A DNA stretch of 64,000 bases, taken from assembly GCF_900094925.1 (NCBI RefSeq), contig NZ_FMAY01000001.1, forward strand, positions 496,001 to 560,000, in the 5' to 3' direction. A program made the position numbers and the translations under genes. Within the stretch, counting starts at the first letter, position 1. Every line of letters begins with the position of its first letter. Positions 8,602 through 16,461 of the stretch are shown here, in pieces. A model generated the notes under the pieces. It did not search any database, was not told where the DNA came from, and saw only the letters and a program-made list of their open reading frames with translations. Source of the DNA: Kosakonia oryzendophytica. GTDB taxonomy: Bacteria; Pseudomonadota; Gammaproteobacteria; Enterobacterales; Enterobacteriaceae.

Positions 8602-9366
8602 TTAATATTCAAATGTGTCCTTACTCACCTTCAACTGGTAAACGTAACGACTGGTCGGATAAATCATTTCTACATATTCAATGGGCTTTCTGTCACTGGC
8701 GTAGGTAATGCGTGAAGAGGTGAGCACCACTTCGTTGCTCCCTATCTCCAGATGCTGCCGTTCGGCTACTGACGGTAATCGGGCGCCGATCGACTCATAC
8801 GCCTCTACCATTTCGATACCGTATTTCTCTTCCAGTAAATGATAGAGAGACCCCCTTTCTTCCAGCTCTTTCTGCTCAATTTCCTGACCGGGTTTGAGCT
8901 TGAGATAAGACGTCTGTATCCCCATTGGGGTGGTATCCGAAAAACGTATTCTTTTAATTTTCAACACGGTTTGTGTTGAAAGCGGCATTTGCAGGTTTGT
9001 CCTTATGACTTCGCTGACAGGAACATGGCCAAACTCAAGTACTGCCTGCCCAGGACATCCACCGTTACGCTTAATATCGTCGCTAAAGCTATAAAGCAGA
9101 TGCGAATCATGACTGCGTGGAGGCAAAACATAGTTCCCTTGTTTCGCCGCGCTGTGCAAATAACCACGCTGCTTCAAATGCGCGATGGCTTTACGAACGG
9201 TAATCCTGTTTACGCCAAACACTTCTGCCAATTCGCGTTCGGAGGGGATGACATACTCAGCCGCCCACTGCCCCGAAACAATCTTTTCTATCATTATGTC
9301 TATGATTTTCTTGTATTTACTTTGTCCATCTGCGCTGAGATTTTCGGTCTGCTTTTCGTTTTTCAT
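8602..9366 (-). CDS. GntR/HutC-family transcriptional regulator of the catabolic regulon
   Basis: 254 residues. A winged helix-turn-helix occupies about residues 20-90 (IPSERELAEVFGVNRITVRKAI, then LKQRGYLHSAAKQGNYV). It is followed by a UTRA ligand-binding domain (about 110-250), which defines the HutC subfamily. UTRA domains bind sugars, sugar phosphates or amino acids and usually release the repressor from DNA. It is the first gene of the leftward operon. Its start is 14 bases from a TGGTCTACACCA element, and an identical element lies on the rightward side. This makes it the likely regulator of both operons and of itself. The nearest E. coli parallel by context is yegW. Confidence 0.88.
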   Translation of the reverse strand: MKNEKQTENLSADGQSKYKKIIDIMIEKIVSGQWAAEYVIPSERELAEVFGVNRITVRKAIAHLKQRGYLHSAAKQGNYVLPPRSHDSHLLYSFSDDIKRNGGCPGQAVLEFGHVPVSEVIRTNLQMPLSTQTVLKIKRIRFSDTTPMGIQTSYLKLKPGQEIEQKELEERGSLYHLLEEKYGIEMVEAYESIGARLPSVAERQHLEIGSNEVVLTSSRITYASDRKPIEYVEMIYPTSRYVYQLKVSKDTFEY

Positions 9367-9380
9367 TTTTTTTACCTTTC

Positions 9381-9392
9381 TGGTCTACACCA
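9381..9392. promoter_or_regulatory. HutC-type operator, copy 1
   Basis: The sequence TGGTCTACACCA differs by one base from the perfect palindrome TGGTCTAGACCA, the type of site bound by HutC-subfamily GntR proteins such as DasR. It lies 14 bases before the regulator start and is repeated exactly at 9558-9569. Site and repetition are seen; binding by the adjacent regulator is inferred. Confidence 0.7.
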
Positions 9393-9439
9393 ATGAATAC
9401 TACCTGAATGAAATAGTAACAATCTATGGAGTTAAAAAG

Positions 9440-9455
9440 TGTAATCAATATCACA
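9440..9455. promoter_or_regulatory. CRP-like binding site, left
   Basis: TGTAA-N6-TCACA matches nine of ten bases of the CRP core TGTGA-N6-TCACA, and flanking AAG/CTT extends the dyad. It lies between the two operator copies, about 75 bases upstream of the regulator gene. It suggests catabolite control of the leftward operon. Confidence 0.6.
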
Positions 9456-9522
9456 CTTAATTCCTTACATTCCTTTAAATTCAAACGGATATACAAATAT
9501 CACTAGCATGTCAAGTTGATAA

Positions 9523-9538
9523 CATGATCGTGTTCACA
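9523..9538. promoter_or_regulatory. CRP-like binding site, right (weaker)
   Basis: CATGA-N6-TCACA matches eight of ten core bases of the CRP consensus. It sits 19 bases upstream of the second operator copy, in position to serve the rightward porin-transporter operon. It is weaker than the left-hand site. Confidence 0.4.
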
Positions 9539-9557
9539 AATTCATCAATTGCCTCTT

Positions 9558-9569
9558 TGGTCTACACCA
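9558..9569. promoter_or_regulatory. HutC-type operator, copy 2
   Basis: This is an exact second copy of TGGTCTACACCA, 177 bases from the first, on the side of the rightward operon. Two identical copies of a near-palindrome in one intergenic space strongly suggest one regulator for both operons, perhaps with looping. Confidence 0.7.
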
Positions 9570-9820
9570 GATGTTTGTTAGCTTGGAATCAGAAATAAAG
9601 TCAGTCGTCACCCAGTAAGTATTTTTAGATAACCGACAATAAAATCAGTGGCCAAGGAGAAAATACAGAAAAGTATATTGAGAATGTCTATCACTCGTCT
9701 CCAAAGTAAAGACAAAAAATGATGACAACATTTTTTGAAGGATTTGTTTTGTCTGAAATAAGCACTGCATTGCGCAATATTTTTCTTTCAGACATCACAG
9801 CATAAAACAGGATATTTATT
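9570..9820 (+). promoter_or_regulatory. Long leader of the porin operon with a nested hairpin
   Basis: About 250 A+T-rich bases between the second operator and the porin start. No gene is seen. A perfect nine-base stem CAAAAAATG / CATTTTTTG with a seven-base loop lies at 9713-9737. An eight-base inverted repeat AGACAAAA / TTTTGTCT (9710-9717, 9747-9754) surrounds it. These could shape the mRNA leader or mark a further regulator site. An AGGA ribosome-binding site precedes the ATG at 9821. Confidence 0.4.
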
Positions 9821-10543
9821 ATGAACATGAAAAACATCTATTTATTATCATCTATCGTACTGATGGCTCCTCTGGTGCATGCGGAAGCTCCACATGGCTA
9901 TATCAACTGGCAGAATGAATATTATGGTAAGTCCCATAACTATAATGACCGCGTGCAGATGGGGATGTTTTTCAAAAATGGCTTCGGCATGATTGGCGAG
10001 CTGCGTTATAACTCAAAAGAAGGTGCTAAAAATACTTGGGATCCATCACAATTTAATAACAACGGTCACGGTTTTTCTGTGATGTATCGATTTAACCCAT
10101 TAGAAGATAAAAAATTCTGGCTCGAACCTATGTTCTGGCTGGATTCCAGCGAATACTGGAGCACCTACGAGTATGGCGTAACAGCGGGTTATAACTTTAG
10201 CAAAGTATGGCGTACATCATTCCGTTTCCGCTATGACATGGATAAAGCGACGGCTAAATCCCGCTCTTACGGTAACACCGATCGCAATAATATCCGTTAT
10301 GACTGGTGGCTGGATTATCGTCCGGAAGGCACTAATTTCCAGTACCAATTGAATGTTACCTACAACGATAACGAGTATCTGACCTGGAATAACGGCAACA
10401 AAAACTACCGTGTAACCGCCCGTATTGGTTATCAGTGGGGTTCCTGGTTCCCTTACTTCAGTATTGCTGATGAAAAAGGTCCGGACAAAACCTCCAGTAA
10501 CCGTCAGGCGCTCTACCGTACCGGCGTAACTTACTCATTCTGA
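9821..10543 (+). CDS. KdgM-family outer-membrane porin
   Basis: 240 residues with a signal peptide ending at PLVHA, then a protein made of alternating amphipathic strands rich in aromatic residues and ending in phenylalanine (VTYSF). This is the hallmark of an outer-membrane beta-barrel. Length and pattern (YINWQNEYYG near the mature start, WFPYFSIADEK near the end) fit the monomeric 12-stranded KdgM/NanC family, which passes acidic oligosaccharides or sialic acid. As first gene of the rightward operon, next to a symporter and a nucleoside enzyme, it probably admits an acidic sugar or nucleotide-like substrate. Family firm, substrate inferred. Confidence 0.88.
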   Translation: MNMKNIYLLSSIVLMAPLVHAEAPHGYINWQNEYYGKSHNYNDRVQMGMFFKNGFGMIGELRYNSKEGAKNTWDPSQFNNNGHGFSVMYRFNPLEDKKFWLEPMFWLDSSEYWSTYEYGVTAGYNFSKVWRTSFRFRYDMDKATAKSRSYGNTDRNNIRYDWWLDYRPEGTNFQYQLNVTYNDNEYLTWNNGNKNYRVTARIGYQWGSWFPYFSIADEKGPDKTSSNRQALYRTGVTYSF

Positions 10544-10602
10544 AGCAAACCAACCTGAAACGTGGGTACTGATGTACCCACTGCATTACCACCGAGGTTT
10601 TC

Positions 10603-11931
10603 ATGAAACTAACCATTCAAGAAAAAATTGGGTTTGGTGCCGGTGATATGGCAATTTCAATTGTCATGATGTCCATGCAATTGATTGTTGCCTATTTCTA
10701 TACGGATATTTTTCAGCTAAAAGCAGCAGACGTTGGGCTGCTGTTACTGGCAGTGAGAATTCTGGACGCGATTATCGACCCGATGATTGGCATCATTACC
10801 GATAAAACGCAAAGCCGGTGGGGTCGTTACCGACCTTATCTCCTGATTTTCGCCATTCCGTTCGGCATAACGATCCTGTTAATGTTTATTACCCCGGATT
10901 TCAGCTATCTCGGAAAATTGATCTGGGCCTATGCCACCTACATCCTGCTCACGCTTGCTTATACGTTTATTGCGATTCCGTACATCTCGGTCATTGGCGT
11001 CATTACCGATGACAGTCGGGAACGTCTGAGCGCCAATACGTACCGATTTGTGATGACCAAAATAGGGATGTTCCTCGTCTCAATTATTGTGCCAGTGGCG
11101 GCGGTAAAACTGGGACAGGGGAACCTGGCAAACGGATACCAAATCGCAATGGGAGCAATGGGAGCACTTGGCGCATTGTTATGTCTTTACTGTTTCTTCA
11201 CCATCAAAGAAAGAATCATTCATACGCCAAGCCGCATCCCTTTTTTCCAACAACTTCGCTCACTGCTGAAAAATGATCAGTGGATGATTCTTGGCGTTGT
11301 TATTCTGGTGATTATGCTAGGAGGCTCCGTGCGCAGTGCGGTTGCCGCCTATTACGCCAAGTATTACCTGAATGGTGGTGATGCGCTAATTCCCTGGTTC
11401 CTGACCACCGGCGTCATTGCTTCTGTGCTTTCTATGTTCGGCGCGAATTTCGCAGCAAAACGAATGAACAAGCTCACCATGTTCAGGCTTTCACAAATTG
11501 CGACGTTCGTCTTTAGCGTTATCATGTTTATGGCCGTCGGCAGAGACGCCGTTATCCTGGCGTTCATCTTCTACTTTATTATTACCTTCCTGGCCGATAT
11601 GCAACTACCGGTATATTGGGCTTCGATTGCTGAAGCTGTAGATTACGGTGAGGTTAAAAATAAAGAACGTGTATCAGGGCTGGCATTTGGCGGGATCTTA
11701 TTCTTCCAAAAACTGGGAATGGGTGTGGCTGGTGGTCTGGTGGGTTATATTCTGAGTTACGCAAGCTACACACCAGGTGAAACACAACCGGACTCTTCCC
11801 TGGCCGCTATTTCTTTAATGATGACAATTATCCCAGGGGTATTTCATTTAGTGGTCGCATTACTTATGCGGAAATTCATTATTGATGATGACTATTACCA
11901 AACAATTCGTGAACAGTTAGTTAAGGAGTAA
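10603..11931 (+). CDS. GPH-family (MFS) sugar/nucleoside:cation symporter
   Basis: 442 residues with about 12 membrane segments. The N-terminal EKIGFGAGDMA motif and DPMIGIITDKTQSRWGRYRP loop are typical of glycoside-pentoside-hexuronide:cation symporters (MelB/XynB/UidB type). The family co-imports sugars or glycosides with protons or sodium into the cytoplasm. It lies 59 bases after the porin gene and 2 bases before the small XapX gene, with GAGG before ATG. The porin brings substrate to the periplasm, the exported hydrolases may trim it, and this protein would carry it inward. Substrate not determinable from sequence. Confidence 0.88.
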   Translation: MKLTIQEKIGFGAGDMAISIVMMSMQLIVAYFYTDIFQLKAADVGLLLLAVRILDAIIDPMIGIITDKTQSRWGRYRPYLLIFAIPFGITILLMFITPDFSYLGKLIWAYATYILLTLAYTFIAIPYISVIGVITDDSRERLSANTYRFVMTKIGMFLVSIIVPVAAVKLGQGNLANGYQIAMGAMGALGALLCLYCFFTIKERIIHTPSRIPFFQQLRSLLKNDQWMILGVVILVIMLGGSVRSAVAAYYAKYYLNGGDALIPWFLTTGVIASVLSMFGANFAAKRMNKLTMFRLSQIATFVFSVIMFMAVGRDAVILAFIFYFIITFLADMQLPVYWASIAEAVDYGEVKNKERVSGLAFGGILFFQKLGMGVAGGLVGYILSYASYTPGETQPDSSLAAISLMMTIIPGVFHLVVALLMRKFIIDDDYYQTIREQLVKE

Positions 11932-11933
11932 TC

Positions 11934-12098
11934 ATGGATGCTTTACTGGCCACCATTGCCGGTATCATTGTGGGGGCTATTTTTACGCTGATTAAATTAC
12001 CGATCCCGGCACCACCGTATTTACCCGGCGTCATGGGTGTCGTTGGTGTCTATCTTGGTGGTCATCTGGGCAATTATGTCATGACATTTTTACGTTAG
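11934..12098 (+). CDS. XapX-domain small membrane protein
   Basis: 54 residues read directly from the sequence: an N-terminal membrane segment (LLATIAGIIVGAIFTLI), the central PIPAPPYLPGVMG motif, and a second hydrophobic stretch with GGHLGNY. This is the XapX/DUF1427 pattern. These proteins occur beside nucleoside or sugar transporters, but their function is unknown. The start follows the symporter stop by two bases, with AAGGAG upstream, so it is translated with the symporter and may act as an accessory subunit. Confidence 0.85.
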   Translation: MDALLATIAGIIVGAIFTLIKLPIPAPPYLPGVMGVVGVYLGGHLGNYVMTFLR

Positions 12099-12107
12099 TT
12101 TTCCCGG

Positions 12108-12139
12108 AGGTGGCAGTGTTAAATCTGCCACTTTTGTTG
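12108..12139 (+). terminator. Terminator-like hairpin between xapX and the deaminase gene
   Basis: The stem GTGGCAG / CTGCCAC with an eight-base loop is followed by TTTTGTTG. It looks like an intrinsic terminator but lies inside an apparent operon. It may therefore lower, rather than stop, expression of the deaminase gene that begins 29 bases later. Confidence 0.6.
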
Positions 12140-12167
12140 CATACGATAATTCTAAAAAGGCGTTCAG

Positions 12168-13187
12168 ATGTTGCTAAAAAAATTCCCCTTAGTGGATCTG
12201 CACCGGCATCTTGATGGCAATATCGACATCAATACGATCATTATGCTGGCTCAAAAATATGGTGTGGATTTACCCACCTTCGATCCTGAAGAACTTCGCC
12301 CCTATGTACAGGTGACGGATAATCAACCCGACCTGCTCTCCTTTTTGGCGAAACTCGATATTGGCGTCAGTGTGTTAGGGTCGCTGGAAGCCTGCCATTT
12401 TATCGCCAGGCAAAATGTTTATAGCGCTTTTGCTGAAGGTCTTGACTACGCGGAACTGCGTTTTTCCCCCTACTATATGGCAAAAGCGTTTAATTTACCT
12501 CTGGAAGGCGTGGTGCAATCCGTCATTGATGGCGTACGTGAGGGCATGGCCGAATTTTCCGTGGGTATCAACCTTATCGGTATCTTAAGCCGCACCTGGG
12601 GAGTGGATAGCTGTATGGCGGAACTGAACGCCCTACTGACTTACAGAGACGACATTAGCGGTGTGGATTTGGCAGGAGATGAACGTAACTTTCCCTGTCG
12701 CTTATTCACCGAACATTTTACCAAAGCCCGGGATAAAGGCTTCCGGGTGACGGTACATGCCGGAGAAGCAGCCGGTCCCGAAAGCATACGGGATGCCATC
12801 AAACTGCTGGGAGCCGAACGGATCGGCCATGGCGTGCAGGCAGTTAACGATCCCTGGTTGCTGGAGTATATGGCGAATTGGGGCATTGCTGTTGAATGTT
12901 GCCTGACATCAAATCTGCAAACCAATGCCGTTAACGATCTCGCTAACCACCCGGTGAAAACGTTCCTTGATTACGGCATTATTGCCACACTTAATACAGA
13001 TGATCCTTTTGTCGAAGGTGTCACCCTCCGTTCAGAATATGAACGCGCGGTCAACGATGTGGGTCTGACAAAAGAACATATCTCTCAATTACAGCGTAAT
13101 GGGTTAAATGCCGCCTTTATAAGCGAAGGGGAGCGGATAAAATTCATTATGCGTAAATTGCAAAACGGAGAACGCTCGCTTCACTGA
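12168..13187 (+). CDS. Adenosine deaminase family protein
   Basis: 339 residues, the usual length of bacterial adenosine deaminase. All zinc and catalytic motifs are present in order: HRHLDG (two metal histidines), VTVHAGE (metal histidine and catalytic glutamate), GHGVQAV, and LNTDDP with the paired aspartates. It would deaminate adenosine or a related purine nucleoside to the inosine form in the cytoplasm. It closes the rightward operon behind porin, symporter and XapX. This gives the best clue that the substrate contains an adenosine moiety. A second paralogue probably serves as housekeeping add elsewhere, so I do not assign that symbol. Confidence 0.9.
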   Translation: MLLKKFPLVDLHRHLDGNIDINTIIMLAQKYGVDLPTFDPEELRPYVQVTDNQPDLLSFLAKLDIGVSVLGSLEACHFIARQNVYSAFAEGLDYAELRFSPYYMAKAFNLPLEGVVQSVIDGVREGMAEFSVGINLIGILSRTWGVDSCMAELNALLTYRDDISGVDLAGDERNFPCRLFTEHFTKARDKGFRVTVHAGEAAGPESIRDAIKLLGAERIGHGVQAVNDPWLLEYMANWGIAVECCLTSNLQTNAVNDLANHPVKTFLDYGIIATLNTDDPFVEGVTLRSEYERAVNDVGLTKEHISQLQRNGLNAAFISEGERIKFIMRKLQNGERSLH

Positions 13188-13201
13188 GCTTGCTGACGAC
13201 A

Positions 13202-13240
13202 GCAGCCCGTTACGGCTCTCATTGGAGGTCAACGGGCTGC
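13202..13240. terminator. Hairpin between convergent deaminase and ABC transporter genes
   Basis: A perfect ten-base stem GCAGCCCGTT / AACGGGCTGC with a 19-base loop lies between the ends of two convergent genes. No T-run follows on either side, so it is a probable but weak bidirectional terminator. Confidence 0.5.
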
Positions 13241-13258
13241 GCCATCCGGAACATTACC

Positions 13259-14020
13259 TTAGCGGCTGGACTGTAAAAACTTGCGTACCCTATCTGAGTC
13301 CGGAGCAGTGAAAAATTTTTCCGGCGGGGCTTTTTCAATCAACAGGCCTTTCTCCAGAAATACCACCTCATCAGAGACCTGGCGGGCAAAATCCATTTCA
13401 TGCGTGACCACCACCATGGTGTAGCCTTCCGCGGCCAGATCCTTCATCACGCCCAGCACTTCATTAACCAGCTCCGGATCGAGCGCTGAAGTGGGTTCAT
13501 CAAACAGGATCACCTCTGGCGACATGGCCAGCGAGCGGGCAATCGCCACGCGCTGCTTCTGACCGCCGGAAAGCGTTATCGGGTAGACCGCTTCTTTATG
13601 ACTCATGCCAACCTTTTCCAGTTGCCGGTGCGCAATTTCGTTCGCCATCTCGCGCTTCATTCCCTTCACGTGCACCAGCGCTTCGGTGACATTTTGCAAC
13701 ACCGTTAAATGCGGCCACAGGTTAAAGCTCTGGAACACCATCCCCACCCGTTCACGAATGTGGGAGAGATCTTTGTGCGACATCGCTTTGCCGGTTTTTT
13801 CGTCCACCCCGATGCGCTGACCGCTGATGCGCACTTCCCCGCGATCCGGTTGTTCCAGCCAGTTCATGCAGCGCAACAGCGTCGATTTACCGGAACCGGA
13901 CGACCCGAGGATGCTGACCACCGTGCCTTTTTCCACCGTCAGGTTGATATCCCGCAGCACTTCGATGTTATCAAACTGCTTGGACAGGTTTTTAATGCTA
14001 ACCGCGCTTGCTTCAGGCAT
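13259..14020 (-). CDS. Amino-acid ABC transporter ATP-binding protein (GlnQ/HisP type)
   Basis: 253 residues. Walker A is GSSGSGKST near residue 36, followed by the Q-loop QSFNLWPHLTV, signature [16 protein letters not shown], and Walker B VILFDEPTSALDPE with a switch histidine in VVTHEMDFA. The pattern is that of polar amino-acid transporter ATPases. It energises uptake as a dimer under the two membrane proteins encoded upstream. The start overlaps the end of the preceding permease by eight bases, so the genes are translationally coupled. Last gene of a four-gene leftward operon. Confidence 0.9.
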   Translation of the reverse strand: MPEASAVSIKNLSKQFDNIEVLRDINLTVEKGTVVSILGSSGSGKSTLLRCMNWLEQPDRGEVRISGQRIGVDEKTGKAMSHKDLSHIRERVGMVFQSFNLWPHLTVLQNVTEALVHVKGMKREMANEIAHRQLEKVGMSHKEAVYPITLSGGQKQRVAIARSLAMSPEVILFDEPTSALDPELVNEVLGVMKDLAAEGYTMVVVTHEMDFARQVSDEVVFLEKGLLIEKAPPEKFFTAPDSDRVRKFLQSSR

Positions 14021-14678
14021 GGGTCATTCCTCTTTTCGCTCCGTAATGACTTAACCGCTTAATCAGCAACTCCAGCAGAATGCTGATCCCCCAGTACAGC
14101 GCAATGGCGACAATAAAGGCGTTAAACGGAATAAAGTAAGTCGACTGCACACTATTCGCGGCGGCGGTGATCTCCTGCACGGTAATAATGCACAGAAATG
14201 CTGTGTCTTTCAGGCAAATAATCAGCTGGTTTCCCATCAGCGGCAGCGCAGAGGAAAAAATATTTGGCAATACAATGCGTCGGAATATTTTATAACGCGA
14301 GAACCCCTGCGATACCGCGGCTTCAATATAGCCTGCGGAGAAGATCCGCCGCTGGCTACGCAATATTTCGAAGAAATAAGCGCCATGATAAATCACCAGT
14401 GATAAGAGTCCCGCCGTCCAGGCCTCCATACTGATCCCCAGTTGCGGCAAACCGTAATAAAGCAAATAGGCCAGAATCAAAAAAGGCACGGCGCGCATCA
14501 GGCTGACAAAGGCGATAATCAGGCGATTAATAAAGCGGTTTTGATATTCCATGACGTAACACAGTAATACGCCAATCAATAACCCCACAACGGCGGCAAT
14601 AATAAACAGTTCAAGTGTTGATAGCAGGCCATTAAAAAAGCTTTCCCGCGCTGCCCAGATAATTCCCCACTGATTCAT
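14013..14678 (-). CDS. Amino-acid ABC transporter permease (HisM/GlnP type), second subunit
   Basis: 221 residues with about five membrane segments and the inner-membrane ABC loop EAAVSQGFSRYKIFRRIVLP, which contacts the ATPase. The start is 14 bases after the companion permease stop. The pair forms the heterodimeric channel for a periplasmic amino-acid binding protein. Family firm, substrate unknown. The end overlaps the ATPase gene. Confidence 0.88.
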   Translation of the reverse strand: MNQWGIIWAARESFFNGLLSTLELFIIAAVVGLLIGVLLCYVMEYQNRFINRLIIAFVSLMRAVPFLILAYLLYYGLPQLGISMEAWTAGLLSLVIYHGAYFFEILRSQRRIFSAGYIEAAVSQGFSRYKIFRRIVLPNIFSSALPLMGNQLIICLKDTAFLCIITVQEITAAANSVQSTYFIPFNAFIVAIALYWGISILLELLIKRLSHYGAKRGMTHA

Positions 14679-14692
14679 AACTCCTCCGTCTC

Positions 14693-15334
14693 TTATCGCG
14701 CCAGGCGCTTCGCTTTACGTTCCGCCATCCCCTGCAACTTCAGCAGCAGGCCGATAATAATGACGTACAACAGACCCGCAGCGAGGATCGGCGACAACGG
14801 TTCGTACGTCACCGATGAGATACGGTTAGTGACGCGCGTTAGATCCACCACGCCGATAACGGCAATCGCCGGGCTGCCTTTGATCAGAAACGACATCTCG
14901 TTTACCAGCGCAGGCAGACTCTCTATCCACATCTGTGGCAGCATAATTTGCCGGAAATAGGTCCAGCGGCGCATACCGACGGATTCAGCGGCTTCCCGCT
15001 GTTCGCGGGGAAAATTGCGGAAGGCGTTACGCCAGATTTCGGCGTTAAACGCAGAAGTGTTCAGTGTCAGGGCGACAATCGCCGCCAGCGTTTTATCCAG
15101 GTTAATGCCGAGCGTCGGCAGGGATAAAAACAGAAACAGTACCAGCGTAACCAGTGGCGTTGCCCGCGCCAGACTGATGTAAACCACCAGCAACTGGTCA
15201 ACGAACGGGATTTTCATCATACGGATAAAGGCGATAACCAGACCGATAACCACCCCGAACGCAATCGCCACGCCAGAGATCCAGAGGGTCGTCCATGCGC
15301 CTTCAATCAACAGTTGCCATGAAATTAAGTCCAT
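14693..15334 (-). CDS. Amino-acid ABC transporter permease, first subunit
   Basis: 213 residues, five membrane segments, with the EAA-type loop REAAESVGMRRWTYFRQIMLP that docks the ATPase. It is the first membrane gene after the binding protein, separated by 46 bases containing a strong hairpin. Together with the next gene it forms the channel. It resembles the HisQ/GlnP class of polar amino-acid transporters. Confidence 0.88.
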   Translation of the reverse strand: MDLISWQLLIEGAWTTLWISGVAIAFGVVIGLVIAFIRMMKIPFVDQLLVVYISLARATPLVTLVLFLFLSLPTLGINLDKTLAAIVALTLNTSAFNAEIWRNAFRNFPREQREAAESVGMRRWTYFRQIMLPQMWIESLPALVNEMSFLIKGSPAIAVIGVVDLTRVTNRISSVTYEPLSPILAAGLLYVIIIGLLLKLQGMAERKAKRLAR

Positions 15335-15355
15335 GTTCCCTCCTGTTTAAAACGA

Positions 15356-15373
15356 GCGGCGGTCGCCCGCCGC
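15356..15373 (-). terminator. Intercistronic hairpin after the binding-protein gene
   Basis: A seven-base G+C stem GCGGCGG / CCGCCGC with a four-base loop lies between the binding-protein and permease genes. Such hairpins commonly protect the upstream message or partly terminate, giving more binding protein than membrane subunits. No T-run is present. Confidence 0.5.
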
Positions 15374-15380
15374 GTGACAC

Positions 15381-16229
15381 TTACAGACCGGCTAACTTGT
15401 GGAACTGATCGGCGCTGGTGATCGGCTCTTTCGGCAGTTCATAAGTCTCGCCGAACCATTTTTTCTGCAACTCGGCCAGTTTGCCGGTTTCGGTCATATG
15501 GTTCATAAACCCGGTCATAAATTTCAGCAGTTCCGGGGCGTTTTTCGGGATGGGCCATGCCATATAACCGGGGCCGGATACCGCCAGACCTTTGGCAAAG
15601 ACCTTCGGCTTGGCTTTCACCAGATCGTTAACCGAGATAACCACATTGATCACATAGTCGACGCGTTTATTCGCCAGATCGGCGTAGGCTTCCGGGTAGG
15701 ATTGATACTCCACCACCGGACCCAATTTACCGCCGACTTTTTCCAGCATCGCTTTCAGTTCCGGTAAACGCGCCAGCAATGCACTGCCCGCCTGCACGCC
15801 CACTTTTTTACCGCTCAAATCGGCAATGGTATTTAATGTTTTATCATCAGCGCGCTTAACAAAATAATGCTGCGCAGAGGCCCAGGGCGGCGTGAAATTA
15901 AACACATTGAGGCGTTCATCGGTAATGACCGCACCAGTTAAGGCCATATCATACTGGCCGGTTGAAACCGCGGCGAGTAAGCCGGTCCACGGTAAAATAC
16001 TTTGGTTGATGTTGAATTTCGCGTATTTGCGTAATTCTTCAAGCATGTCTTTGTTAAAACCGTCCGTCTGGCCGTTATTCATAAAGTTAAACGGTGCATA
16101 ATCATCTTCAGTCGCGACTTTCATGGTGCCGGACTTTTCGATTTCGGGTAAATCTGCTGCCACTGCGTGTAAAGAAAATGCCAGGGCCATCATGGCTGCA
16201 AGACAATATTTGCCGAATACTTTTTTCAT
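15381..16229 (-). CDS. Periplasmic amino-acid binding protein of the ABC transporter
   Basis: 282 residues when started at ATG 16229, which follows AAGGGTGG at good spacing and opens a typical signal peptide (MKKVFGKY, hydrophobic core, cleavage after HAVA). A longer frame upstream has no such features. The mature part is a family 3 solute-binding protein: GTMKVATEDDYAPFNF at the N-terminus, the AVSTGQYDMALTGAVIT block, and GKKVGVQAGSA in lobe two. It captures a polar amino acid or derivative and hands it to the two permeases. It is the first gene of the operon and is transcribed away from a MocR regulator, which probably controls it. Confidence 0.88.
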   Translation of the reverse strand: MKKVFGKYCLAAMMALAFSLHAVAADLPEIEKSGTMKVATEDDYAPFNFMNNGQTDGFNKDMLEELRKYAKFNINQSILPWTGLLAAVSTGQYDMALTGAVITDERLNVFNFTPPWASAQHYFVKRADDKTLNTIADLSGKKVGVQAGSALLARLPELKAMLEKVGGKLGPVVEYQSYPEAYADLANKRVDYVINVVISVNDLVKAKPKVFAKGLAVSGPGYMAWPIPKNAPELLKFMTGFMNHMTETGKLAELQKKWFGETYELPKEPITSADQFHKLAGL

Positions 16230-16461
16230 CTTTCCACCCTTATTTAATGTGCCAGACCGGTATATCCCGGGTGTGCTGGAAGCGTTGCAAGATATATGCC
16301 GAAACAGTGAGTCGTCCGGTTTTTGTGACTGCGTTTTTACAATAGGGAGGCTTGCGCTTTTCTGAATAGAGCCAGTTTTTGTGAATGGTTGTGTCAGATG
16401 CACCGAAGCTGGTATGGAATTTGCTCGACCCTGTATAGCGATATATCCGGAGGAGCACAGC
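16230..16461. promoter_or_regulatory. Divergent control region, ABC transporter operon / MocR regulator
   Basis: 232 bases between divergent starts. Both promoters must lie here. I see ribosome-binding sites at each end (GGTGG before the binding protein; GGAGGAG at 16449-16455 before the regulator) but no clear repeat that would mark the MocR operator. Confidence 0.45.
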
